Both the position numbers and the translations under genes were made by a program. Below are positions 55,244 to 64,000 of a DNA stretch of 64,000 nt, piece by piece (the stretch's first letter is position 1; the number at the start of each line of letters is the position of its first letter). The notes below the pieces were generated by a model that saw nothing but the letters and a program-made list of their open reading frames with translations, was not told the origin of the DNA and did not search any database. Source of the stretch: Trichobilharzia regenti (taxonomy: Eukaryota > Platyhelminthes > Trematoda > Strigeidida > Schistosomatidae); assembly GCA_944472135.2 (NCBI GenBank), contig OX235262.1:70804887-70868886 (forward strand), read 5' to 3'.

Positions 55244-55601
55244 TGTCAGCCACGTCTCGTAAACCGTTAATGCCCAGCTCTTGCTACGCTCGGGCTCACG
55301 CTGTCCCTTGAAGTTTCTCAGAAACGCTTAGTAATAACGGACGAAAAAACCAAAACACCGTTTGCCCACTCGAGAATTCTTTATTGTAACACCAACATAT
55401 AAATCAAGTATGACTAAGGTCTGTGAACAAATATTACAATAATAAATCACAATATTACTTCTGACGGTTTTCTGCTGACTTCTTTCTGAACAGCGACCGA
55501 TGAGACGATGACTGTCGTATTGATGCCTCCGCGAAAATTGGGGAAGTTGGTTTTGAGCAAACAACCATGAATTGATCGTTCAATCTTCATCTACATTGAC
55601 T
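55244..55601 (-). repeat. 5' LTR of the BEL element
   Basis: Nearly identical to the LTR at 51644; the final base is T instead of A. Internal sequence starts at 55243 downward. A primer site could not be assigned with confidence. Confidence 0.88.
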
Positions 55602-56221
55602 AGCACTGTGAGAAATCTGTAGGCACATGAATTAAAATCTCCTGTGACTATGGGTAATGAGTTTCGAAAATAGGAGGCAGCGAAGATAGTGAATTCATCA
55701 GGAAACTTAGACAGTTCTGAAGTGTTACAGCAAGGCGTGACATAAATTTTGTGAAATAAATGTATTTGTAATAAGATAGGTGTTTTGGGTCGACATTTGA
55801 CAGCTATACAGTCAATATAATCATTTGACGTTGTTGGCAACCGACCACTGAGAACTGATAAAAGTAGCAACACCACCACCTCGCTTCTTCCTTGAACTAC
55901 TTCGGTCTTGTCTGTACATATTGAAACCATTCAGTAAGATTAAATTGTAGTCATATGAATCATGCGGCCAAGCGTTATTACACTTGTATTACGATAAATA
56001 TTTGAACATAATAGAGCATCCAAGTAATTAATCTTGTTCGATAATGACCTGCAATTTGTGCTCATGATCACAGGAACAGTTATCTGATGCATTGGAGTAC
56101 ACTTTAAGGATCTTTGCCACACACCATGATGCTTTTTCTTAAGGTTGTTATATACTCGTATATCATCAGGTTGAAAACATTTTAAATAATCGCGAGAGTA
56201 AGTAATGCGATTTGGACACAT
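55602..56221 (-). pseudogene. Non-LTR retrotransposon endonuclease domain, disrupted
   Basis: Two minus frames (55940-56221, then 55602-55930) give M-S-T-N-C-R-S-L-S-N-K-I-N and, after a shift, R-L-P-T-T-S-N-D-Y-I-D-C-I-A and L-P-I-V-T-G-D-F-N-S. The G-D-F-N motif is the catalytic signature of apurinic-type LINE endonucleases. The domain stops abruptly at the BEL element, and the other side of that element does not continue it. Confidence 0.75.
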
Positions 56222-57344
56222 AGTTCAATGATTAAAACAAAATAAATTCAAGTAATCAGATGCAATATAAGTGACAGAAAATTTTAATAGCCCAAGGTTT
56301 AAGCGGGCCGCCGTCAGTTTTCACTTGTGCTTCTTAATATAGCGTTACTCCTCTTTGACCGTGTACAGCGTTAGCACACAGTAGAACGCGAAAACGTTGA
56401 TGTACTATAGTATTATCGGAATCATGATAATACACCTTAATCACACAAGGTAGATGTATTGGTATTGAACCCACTAGGTGAGTATGTGTAAGCGTGTCAA
56501 ATGACTGGATGTCCATAAATGTGAATTTGAGAGAAAATCACTTGAGAAAGTAATAAACTGTTCATGTATTTGGTTCACATTTATTCAACAATAATTTATC
56601 TATTTATACATTAATGAATTGAATACAAATGAAACTACATTTTTCCACTAATATGTGGATGGAATGTAGGGCAGCAGTCATTATTTTCCATCAAACTGCA
56701 TTTCATGATAGCTATGCAAGATGATTTCGATCTCTGTAAAATGAATAAAGGAACAGAAAATCATTTCGGAAGTTATTTCAGAATATATCGAAAACTTATT
56801 CACCGAATGAAAGACAGTTGTCCTATGATTTTCTGTCTCCTCAATAGGGCATCATAGGGAAGTGTTTGTTTGTATCAGTGTTATAGTAAGTAAAATGTAT
56901 TGAATTATTATTCGACAAAGCCGCTTCACGAATCTGTGAATAGGATGTACTAAATGTACTGACGAAATCACAACACCCCATAACACCACGTGACAAGCTA
57001 CTATGGTAGGTTGATCAGTAATCATTGAAATGTACTTATTGTCTATTTTAGCAAAGTGTTTTCATGAATACTAGGAATGAATATTGTCAAACATCCAGAT
57101 AATAGAGATCCTGGATTTATCACTGGTTTCAGGAGACTAAGCTTAATAAGTAGAATACAATACACTGTAACCGACACAAAACAACAGAAAATGGTTGGAC
57201 AACACAATTGTTTATTTTTCAAGAGATAGGGAAACAGATTTACAATGGCTAACCCGTGCTAAAGTCTGTAAACAAAAGTTAATATAATGTACAACAATAC
57301 TTCTGATCGTACTTCTCCAACCTGCTGCAAACCAGTACACGGAT
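56222..57344. other. No recognised feature
   Basis: AT-rich; no gene, SINE or LTR recognised between the LINE fragment and the Gypsy element. Confidence 0.45.
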
Positions 57345-57623
57345 TGTAATCCCACTCGTCAAGCAATGATCTGAAACAGAGAGCAAAGCGCACGTTAGCA
57401 GTGTGATCACACAAGTGTTGCGTGCTAGTAAGAACGAGGACTCAAGGTCAAGTATTATATTTACAACCAATCGCAATACAAGTAGATAAGAGGGAAGGGC
57501 ACTCCTATTGGTCATCCGTTGCCTCGTCTTGGGTAACCAATCCCTGCATACTTCGCAGCCAACCTGAAAGTAGACAAGCATGGTTTGAACATTAGAAAAC
57601 CGCCAAACTTACCATGCCTTACA
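57345..57623 (-). repeat. 3' LTR of Gypsy element 2
   Basis: 279 bp, TGTAATCCC to GCCTTACA on the plus strand. Identical to 61751-62029 on careful reading. Confidence 0.94.
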
Positions 57624-57642
57624 CTACCCCCTCTCCCATAGG
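57624..57642 (-). other. Polypurine tract of Gypsy element 2
   Basis: The minus strand reads GGGAGAGGGGGTAG directly before the 3' LTR. Confidence 0.75.
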
Positions 57643-57658
57643 AGCACTGTCCGCAGTG

Positions 57659-60600
57659 CTAGGTGACTGTTCCTGCGGGACTTGTCTGCTCTAAGGCCTG
57701 TTGTCGAAAAGGTTTTAGTCTATTGAAGTGTGTGACTAGACTATGAGAGGAATTCGGTTCCTGAATCCTACAGGTGCAGTCACTTAGTACCTCTACTACA
57801 GTGAATGGTCCTTCCCAGCGTTTATGGAATTTAAGAGCTTTCCCTTTAGGTGGTGCCTCCTTAAGTAGCATCACCTTGTCTCCTGGCTCCACTGGTGATC
57901 CATGTGCTTTCCTATCATAGTATTCTTTCTGGTACCTCTGGTTTGTTTGGAGTATATCCCTAGTCATCTGATGTACCTTGTTCAGGTTTCGTCGAAGTCT
58001 GATTACGTGTTCAGATGCAATCAGTGTATCCTCTCCTAGTGTGTTTGAAGTCAGATCGATTGGCAACCGGAGTTCTCTTCCAGTGACCATATAATGAGGC
58101 GTTTGACGCGTAGCTTTGTGAATGCTTGCTCTGTATGCCATTAAGCACTGTGAGAGTGATCGGTCCCATTCCCTGGGGTTGTTTTGATCTACAAATGCCT
58201 GCAAGAGGGCTTTAAGTGTCCGATTGGTGCGTTCAACCAAGCCATTTCCCTGTGGGTGGTACGCGGTAGTGCGTGTCTTCCGGATACCCATTATACGACA
58301 GAGTTCGCTGACAACGATACTTTCAAAGTTGGATCCTCGATCTGAATGCAGTTGAAGTGGTGCCCCCCAACGGCTGACCCAGTGGTCAAAAATTGACTCT
58401 GCGATGGTTACAGCATCAATCTGTGGGATCGCAATAGCCTCGCACCATTTGGTAAAATGGTCTACCATGACTAAAATATAGTTATTATTTCTGGAAGTTA
58501 CTGGGAGAGGTCCAACCAAGTCTATTTGTACTAAGTCATTCGGATGGCCAGTTATAATGGGTTCTAAGGGTGCCTTATTATATTTGTGCGGAGCCTTAAT
58601 AGTTTGGCATACCTCGCAGGAGTCACAGAAATCTATGATGTCTTTCCTCTGGTGAGGCCACCAATAACGTCTTTTAGCCGCTTCAATCATTTTCCCTGAG
58701 CCCGCGTGGCCTAACTGCTGGTGTAATGACAATAGTACTGTGGGTAGTGCCGACTGTGGAGCCACAACGCGACGAGTATAAGTGGGTCCATGTTGGTAGT
58801 AGAGGATGTCATCGACAATTTTCAGATTATCCCACAGAGACCATAAACACCGGGTTTCCCATCCAAGCTTACTTATTTCCTGGGTTGTCGGTCGTTCGCC
58901 TCCATTTCGAACACGTTCGTAAATCAAGGCCAGTTCAGGGTCTGAAGACTGAAGTTCAGGCCAACTATATGAAGTATGAGCCTCTAGTTGGAGCAGCGAA
59001 ACTTGTGCTTCGGTGCATGATGGGCAGTCACCGTGATACCTAAGAGGTTTTCTTGACAATGCATCTGCATTTCCATGATTCTTACCCGGTCTATGCATGC
59101 ATTCGAAGTCATACTCTTGTAGGTGTTCTTGCCATCTGGCAATCTGACCCTCAGCTTCTTTGAAGTTATGTAGCCAGCTAAGGGCTTTGTGATCAGTGCG
59201 TACAATGAAATGTCTACCGAGGAGATATGCCCTAAAGTGTTTAACAAAATTGACCAGTGCCAGCATTTCTTTCCGCGTGGTGCAGTAATTCTTCTCACTC
59301 TTGTTGAGTGCTCGACTTGCATAGGCTATCACCTTTTCTACTCCATCTGCGTCTTTTTGAGACAAAACTGCCCCGATACCAGAGTCGCTAGCATCTGTAT
59401 CTAGGATGAATGGACCTGCCTGGTCAGAAACATTGGGATACGCTAGGATAGGGGGGCTACATAAACAGTTTTTTAGTCTTTCGAAGGCTTCCGTAGCTGA
59501 TGCTGTCCAATTGTAGTCTTTCTTCTTAAGAATGTCGAATAGAGGAGCTGCAAGGAAAGAGAAGTTAAGTACAAAACGTCGATAATACGAGGCTAACCCT
59601 AAAAAACTATGTAACTCGGGGGCTGAGTTTGGGAGCGGCCAGTCTTTAACTTCCTGAACTTTTGCTGGATCACATTTAATGCCTTCGGCTGAAACAATGT
59701 GACCTAAGAAACACACTTCTTTCCTGAAGAATTGACATTTCGATGGGTTCAGTTTTAACCCAACGGTCTGCATCCGTTCTAATACTTCGGAAATATCACT
59801 TAAATGTTCGGTCAACGTCTTACTATGTATGATAACATCATCTAAATATACCAAACACTTACCTGGTATGCAATCACTCAAGACCGTTTGCATGAGGCGT
59901 TGGAATGTTGCTGGGGCATTGACTAACCCAAACGGCATTGTTTCAAACTCATACAGGCCTGCTTGTACAATGAATGCTGTCTTTTGCCTGTCATCTGGGT
60001 GTACTTCAACCTGCCAATATCCCGATGCCAGATCTAGAGTGGTAAACCAATTCGACCCCTCTAAGGCATCAAAAGTGTCGTCTATGCGTGGAAGGGGAAA
60101 GCAGTCTCGTCTAGTTAACAGGTTCAACTTACGATAATCTACACACAACCGGAGTGTCCCATTCGATTTCTTAACTAAAACTACCGGTGAAGCCCATGGA
60201 GATACGGATGGTTTGATGACATTTTTCTCTAACAGTTCATCAACTAACCTGTTAAGCTCCTTCTGGTAATGTGCAGGTACTCGCCGTGCAGGTTGTCTAC
60301 AAGGTGGGGCGTTACCCGTTTCTATGTGATGTTGGACCAGTTTTGTTCTTCCCGGGCTTTTTCCATCCCAGTCAAAACAGTCCTCATATTTGTCTAACAT
60401 TTTATTAAAGTTGGCAGCCGTTTCCGATGGTAGGGGTTCTATAGTCGTCAGCATTCGCTGTTTCTCATTCTTAGCATCTCCCTGCACGCCAAAAGTGCCG
60501 TGCTCTTTGTCGTTCCCTACAATAAATGGGATGGAACAGTCCTTCAGTATAAGAGTCCTATGACTACAATCTATTATTCCCGACAGCTTTTCCAGGAGGT

Positions 60601-61747
60601 CGACTCCCAAGATTACCTGCCACGGCACCCGGGTAGAAATGATGAAATTGTGTTGAAGTGACAGTGTTCCCAATTTAAGTGGCAGCAGGACCAGTCCCTG
60701 GGATTGCATGCAATCTCCATTGGCTGTCGTAAGCCGCAAATTGTGAGTCCCTATTGTTGGCCTAAACGTCTCTGGAACACATGAGGAATGTACGACAGAA
60801 CAAGTTGCTCCTGAGTCAACTAACATAACACACTTTTTCCCACCTATATAACCTACAACTTTCGGGGAGGAGGTGACACCGATTAGGTTTACAGTAGGCA
60901 CACAATTCATATCGACATGTGACTCACCTGCATTGTGACCACAACTCCTAGCAAGCTTACCAAACCGCCTGCAGTAGTAGCAATCGTTTCTTGAAGTGGA
61001 TTGCGACTGTGGGCGTCCTTTCCACGGTGGTGTAGGATTCTGTGCATGCTTTGTTGTTGTGTGCTGATATCCCATTGCGTTTACTTGTGGGCATGTGGTT
61101 CCTGGCTCTTCCAGGCTTTCCATTAGGCGTGCCCTAGCTTCCGCTTCTGTCATGGATGCTGGAGTGTGCAAGTTGAAGTCCTTCCTGTAACGGACGTCGA
61201 CGCCCTGCAAGAACTTGGAATATATAGCGCTTTCAACCTCTGAATGTGTCTTGTCCTGCATAGCTTGACGCGCAAGCTTGCGGAGACGTAAGGTGAACTG
61301 GTTGATAGATTCACCTTGTCTCTGGTTGCACTCGCTGAATCTTTTCAGCGCTTCAATGGGAGGTATTGGTGGCACTATACGTGCTCTTAGAGTACTCAAC
61401 AGGGTGGTCAAGGGCATATGCACGTAATCCAAACCAATTGTGTACATTTCCAAGGACCGTCCAACAGAATCGATGACGAATGCGTTCGGGTGAGGCACGT
61501 TCATCAGATCAATGTATCGGCACACCTTGTCCGACCACAGCTCGAAATCATCACCCACCTCCAGTGTATGCGGCAAGGGATGGACATATCGCGAAGCAGG
61601 CTGATTTGACTGAAAAGCTGGAGCCCTCACTTCAGCCAATTGATCCACCTCGTGAGATGCTGTCTGTTTGACAGGAGAAGTGTTCTTGGAAGCCTCATTG
61701 GGTCGAGACTTAGAAGAAGAAAGTTTTTTCGTTGGCAGGCTCGCCAT
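57659..61747 (-). CDS. gag-pol: Gag-Pol polyprotein, Gypsy element 2
   Basis: 1,362 codons in one frame. Gag occupies roughly residues 1-270, with a zinc-knuckle-like motif at about 254-267 (C-Y-Y-C-R-R-F-G-K-L-A-R-S-C, C-x2-C-x4-K-x4-C). Aspartic protease has D-S-G-A near 312. RT has a Y-L-D-D box near 635. RNase H has D-T-D-A-S near 783. Integrase has a zinc-binding part from about 1009 and D,D-35-E motifs near 1076, 1136 and 1169. A G-P-F-T-V-V-E-V-L module near 1320 is typical of the integrase C-terminus. All catalytic positions examined are intact. A single fused ORF means Gag and Pol would be made in equal amounts unless processing or turnover adjusts the ratio. Confidence 0.95.
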   Translation of the reverse strand: MASLPTKKLSSSKSRPNEASKNTSPVKQTASHEVDQLAEVRAPAFQSNQPASRYVHPLPHTLEVGDDFELWSDKVCRYIDLMNVPHPNAFVIDSVGRSLEMYTIGLDYVHMPLTTLLSTLRARIVPPIPPIEALKRFSECNQRQGESINQFTLRLRKLARQAMQDKTHSEVESAIYSKFLQGVDVRYRKDFNLHTPASMTEAEARARLMESLEEPGTTCPQVNAMGYQHTTTKHAQNPTPPWKGRPQSQSTSRNDCYYCRRFGKLARSCGHNAGESHVDMNCVPTVNLIGVTSSPKVVGYIGGKKCVMLVDSGATCSVVHSSCVPETFRPTIGTHNLRLTTANGDCMQSQGLVLLPLKLGTLSLQHNFIISTRVPWQVILGVDLLEKLSGIIDCSHRTLILKDCSIPFIVGNDKEHGTFGVQGDAKNEKQRMLTTIEPLPSETAANFNKMLDKYEDCFDWDGKSPGRTKLVQHHIETGNAPPCRQPARRVPAHYQKELNRLVDELLEKNVIKPSVSPWASPVVLVKKSNGTLRLCVDYRKLNLLTRRDCFPLPRIDDTFDALEGSNWFTTLDLASGYWQVEVHPDDRQKTAFIVQAGLYEFETMPFGLVNAPATFQRLMQTVLSDCIPGKCLVYLDDVIIHSKTLTEHLSDISEVLERMQTVGLKLNPSKCQFFRKEVCFLGHIVSAEGIKCDPAKVQEVKDWPLPNSAPELHSFLGLASYYRRFVLNFSFLAAPLFDILKKKDYNWTASATEAFERLKNCLCSPPILAYPNVSDQAGPFILDTDASDSGIGAVLSQKDADGVEKVIAYASRALNKSEKNYCTTRKEMLALVNFVKHFRAYLLGRHFIVRTDHKALSWLHNFKEAEGQIARWQEHLQEYDFECMHRPGKNHGNADALSRKPLRYHGDCPSCTEAQVSLLQLEAHTSYSWPELQSSDPELALIYERVRNGGERPTTQEISKLGWETRCLWSLWDNLKIVDDILYYQHGPTYTRRVVAPQSALPTVLLSLHQQLGHAGSGKMIEAAKRRYWWPHQRKDIIDFCDSCEVCQTIKAPHKYNKAPLEPIITGHPNDLVQIDLVGPLPVTSRNNNYILVMVDHFTKWCEAIAIPQIDAVTIAESIFDHWVSRWGAPLQLHSDRGSNFESIVVSELCRIMGIRKTRTTAYHPQGNGLVERTNRTLKALLQAFVDQNNPREWDRSLSQCLMAYRASIHKATRQTPHYMVTGRELRLPIDLTSNTLGEDTLIASEHVIRLRRNLNKVHQMTRDILQTNQRYQKEYYDRKAHGSPVEPGDKVMLLKEAPPKGKALKFHKRWEGPFTVVEVLSDCTCRIQEPNSSHSLVTHFNRLKPFRQQALEQTSPAGTVT
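61729..61747 (-). other. Probable primer-binding site overlapping the gag start, element 2
   Basis: After the 5' LTR (…ATTACA) the element strand reads TAA then ATGGCGAGCCTGCCAACG. A primer site should start with TGG within a few bases of the LTR, and the only such TGG is inside the start codon context (A-TGGCGAGCCTGCC). The tRNA identity was not determined. Confidence 0.55.
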
Positions 61748-61750
61748 TTA

Positions 61751-62029
61751 TGTAATCCCACTCGTCAAGCAATGATCTGAAACAGAGAGCAAAGCGCACG
61801 TTAGCAGTGTGATCACACAAGTGTTGCGTGCTAGTAAGAACGAGGACTCAAGGTCAAGTATTATATTTACAACCAATCGCAATACAAGTAGATAAGAGGG
61901 AAGGGCACTCCTATTGGTCATCCGTTGCCTCGTCTTGGGTAACCAATCCCTGCATACTTCGCAGCCAACCTGAAAGTAGACAAGCATGGTTTGAACATTA
62001 GAAAACCGCCAAACTTACCATGCCTTACA
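61751..62029 (-). repeat. 5' LTR of Gypsy element 2
   Basis: 279 bp, identical to the LTR at 57345. Confidence 0.94.
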
Positions 62030-62299
62030 GGATAAGCCTTCTTGTCTCCCACCAATGGAGACCAGTTCGAATAAACAAACTATTCAGTGTTCACCAGCAC
62101 TGATACATGCATAACATGTTTTAAAATGAACTCTCCGTTCTATATGTATAACGTGTATAAGAATGGTGTTGCGCTTAAGTGATGTGAGTAATAGATGCTT
62201 GCAGCGGTAAGTTATTCCCCGAAATTGTTAACCTACAGCATTCAATACAAACACTGGATGCCGACCTTCACTATTTAAGTCAACTGGTTAAGGTGAAGG

Positions 62300-62632
62300 T
62301 GTCAGCCACGTCTCGTAAACCGGTAATGCCCAGCTCTTGCTACGCTGGGACTCACGCTGTTCCTCGAAGCTTCTCAGAAACGCTTAGTACGAACGGACGC
62401 AAAAACCAGAACCCAGTTTGGCGACTCGAGAATTATTTATTCTAACACCAACATATAGCCAATGTACAAGTAAGCTTTACAACTAAGGTTTCTGACGGTT
62501 GTCTCCTGACTTCTTTCTGAACAGCGACCGATGAGACGATGACTGGTGTATTGATGCCTCCGCGAAAATTGGGGAAGTTGATTTTGAGCAAACAACCATG
62601 AATTGATCGTTCAATCTTCAACTACATTGACA
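62300..62632 (-). repeat. BEL/Pao-type solo LTR with perfect 5-bp duplication
   Basis: Same LTR family as 51644, somewhat diverged and about 25 bp shorter. It is flanked by GAAGG on both sides (62295-62299 and 62633-62637), so this is a genuine insertion reduced to one LTR. Confidence 0.88.
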
Positions 62633-62639
62633 GAAGGCT

Positions 62640-62790
62640 TATGGTCAAGTATCCACGCCATTTGGCACGCCCTCGTGTTAGGTTGGCTCTTTCATGCACT
62701 ATCTTTGTCTGTTTAACATTGACATTGCGCTACGATTTTGATCTACAAATATATTTCATACTTTGGGAGATCAATTTGGTGTTCATTGTT
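62640..62790 (-). repeat. Dispersed repeat, copy 4 (reverse)
   Basis: The reverse complement resembles 49200-49340: ATTTGGCACGCC, ATCAATTTGGTG. The BEL solo LTR lies just beside it. Confidence 0.5.
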
Positions 62791-62849
62791 ATAAATGCTT
62801 TTGTATTTCTAAATGAATGAAGAATAAAACTATATTTTTTATTGACGTT

Positions 62850-63560
62850 TCGCTATTTAATTTTGGCAAGGGCTTTATTAAAGTATTATTAAACCAGAAT
62901 TTACAAAATCTCAGGTAATATATAACAACTTAATCATCGTTCATCAGTATGGGGTAATATTTACTTCGTCAATTTGGCCAATTGTTAAAGATAACAAAAC
63001 CATTTGTACATTCTACGATTTGCTAAGATTATAAAAACAGCATGTGTTTACATAGTGAGATCGCTTATCACATTCGTGTTGATTTTGTCATTTCATGGGG
63101 GAGGGGGTGTTGTAACCACGTCAAATCAAGTCCATCATCCCTCTTCAGACAATTTGGATTCCATTTGATATGAAGCCCCTAAAATATCAGATGTTCTTTG
63201 TGATTTCTGACATTTTTTTAGATTATATTAGTGCTGCCTAAATCAGTTTTGTGATCTGAGTTTATAGCGTGCAGACCTATGATAATGATTTTTCAAGCTA
63301 TTCCATTTCAAGTGGCGGTCTTAATTTCTTTTGATTTTGATTTTTAGCGATATTTGTCCGATGTATATCGCATCACATTCAGAGCATTTTATTTTGTAGA
63401 CACAACTAAATAGGGAATCCTTAGTGATATGGTCTTTTACATGGACAAGGTTGCTTTTTAATGTGTCTGATGTTTCGAAGAAAATTCAAATGTTGGGCTT
63501 GTTGAGTACTCTCCTGATATCGACCGACGTTTCTGATCTATATGGAATGACAGCAGATCA
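62850..63560 (-). pseudogene. Penelope-like element C-terminus (GIY-YIG endonuclease), decayed
   Basis: Minus frames give K-S-N-L-V-H-V-K-D-H-I-T-K-D, then L-F-S-C-V-Y-K-I-K-C-S-E-C-D-A-I-Y-I-G-Q. These are the linker and Cys-containing GIY-YIG nuclease of Penelope-like elements. Stops follow. Downstream, near 62850-62880, GCGAAACGTC resembles the 3' core strand of the hammerhead motifs often found in these elements, but no matching C-T-G-A-N-G-A strand is intact. Confidence 0.75.
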
Positions 63561-64000
63561 ATTGCCTTCCGTCCAAGTCAGCGAAATAGTATAGGAGTTG
63601 TGAGGATAAGAACATACATTGTATAAGTCGTACTCCACATAAATCTCATCACTCCGTCATCTCCTGAGTGCTGCAGTCATTTTCCTAAGCTCTGAAAACT
63701 GTCACTTAAATTTTTACATGAACGAGAAGGTAATTTTATTTTTTATTTTGATTACAGCTTGAATCCACACCGTATTTTTGGTACAAGTATGGAATTTTCA
63801 GCGTGGATATCAGAAGCCCAAAATTCGCAGGCCAACCATGGATATCAGGTGTGCGTCGGCGAGAGTCCTAACCATCATCATTTACACGCAGAACTATACA
63901 CAATCTGCATAAAGTCGAAATCTTTTGAAAACTGCTCCATACTTGTTTAAAGAATAATCTGTTCATACACATACTCGGACGAAAACATTTTATTCTAAGA
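63561..64000. other. No recognised gene
   Basis: A splice-acceptor-like TTTTTTATTTTGATTACAG precedes a short open stretch at 63760-63840, but the frame holds no known motif. A tRNA-SINE-like fragment (GTGCGTCGGCGAGAGTCC) follows. Not called as an exon. Confidence 0.4.

Larger units (their letters stand above)
51644..55601 (-). mobile_element. BEL/Pao-like element lacking pol (non-autonomous)
   Basis: 3,958 bp: 5' LTR at 55244-55601, gag-like ORF, a roughly 1.1-kb non-coding 3' region with tandem repeats, and 3' LTR at 51644-52001. The LTRs differ at four positions by eye (about 1.1 %), so it is young. No protease, RT, RNase H or integrase is present. The 5-bp flanks (AGTGT left, AGCAC right) do not match. 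Movement would need enzymes from a complete relative. Confidence 0.85.
57345..62029 (-). mobile_element. Complete compact Ty3/Gypsy retrotransposon (element 2)
   Basis: 4,685 bp with two 279-bp LTRs that appear identical base for base. One uninterrupted gag-pol ORF. Flanked by the 4-bp duplication GGAT (57341-57344 and 62030-62033). Identical LTRs and an intact ORF indicate a very recent insertion and a plausible active element. Only about 20 bp lie between the ORF stop and the polypurine tract, and 3 bp between the 5' LTR and the first ATG. Confidence 0.95.

Noticed and set aside
57279..57581. 100-codon minus frame, also at 61748-61987
   Set aside because: Identical because it lies in the two LTRs of one element; not a gene.
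63759..63950. Exon-like segment after a good acceptor
   Set aside because: The frame meets SINE-like sequence and shows no family motif or clear donor.

Overview
The window looks like nuclear DNA of a schistosome-type blood fluke. It is AT-rich and intron-dominated. It carries tRNA-headed SINEs whose 3' parts resemble the schistosome hammerhead-ribozyme SINEs, degraded RTE-like LINEs, Penelope-like elements, and Ty3/Gypsy and BEL/Pao LTR retrotransposons. The one host gene that can be read with confidence is COP9 signalosome subunit 4 (CSN4). Genus and species are inferred; no search was run.

CSN4 lies on the minus strand. Eight exons (41488 down to 22317) join in frame into 384 codons. The first four exons sit within about 510 bp, separated by introns of 34, 55 and 38 nt. 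The later introns (2.4, 2.5, 8.0 and 4.9 kb) are filled with retroelement debris. The last exon, expected to encode about 40 residues, was not found. Upstream of CSN4, two phase-compatible exons (46618-46549 and 45953-45809, minus) belong to a gene I do not recognise. A lone plus-strand exon at 16735-16877 faintly resembles cytochrome c oxidase subunit 7A.

Mobile elements, left to right. A 5'-truncated BEL/Pao copy with its LTR (1344-2785). A BEL-type solo LTR (3556-3923) whose edge was later hit by a complete Ty3/Gypsy element (3926-9860, minus; gag and pol overlap at TAATG; 4-bp target duplication). A decayed Gypsy pol (11170-12380), then many LINE and SINE fragments through the CSN4 introns. 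These include a perfect-TSD tRNA SINE (27063-27300), a composite SINE (30105-30499), a Penelope-like element with a 15-bp duplication (30732-32916) and a possible foldback/MITE-like element (24371-24732). From 39 to 45 kb there is a pile-up of RTE-like LINE pieces on both strands. From 49.7 to 62.6 kb lie a BEL solo LTR, a pol-less BEL element with near-identical LTRs (51644-55601), a complete compact Ty3/Gypsy element with identical LTRs and one 1,362-codon gag-pol ORF (57345-62029), and another BEL solo LTR with a perfect 5-bp duplication (62300-62632).

Nothing here is an operon or a defence system. The interest is in retroelement biology: a threefold primer-binding-site-like leader, a start codon lying inside the probable primer site, a BEL gag fused to a membrane-segment tail with pol missing, repeated head-to-head hammerhead-SINE pairs, and a host gene with micro-introns at its 5' end.
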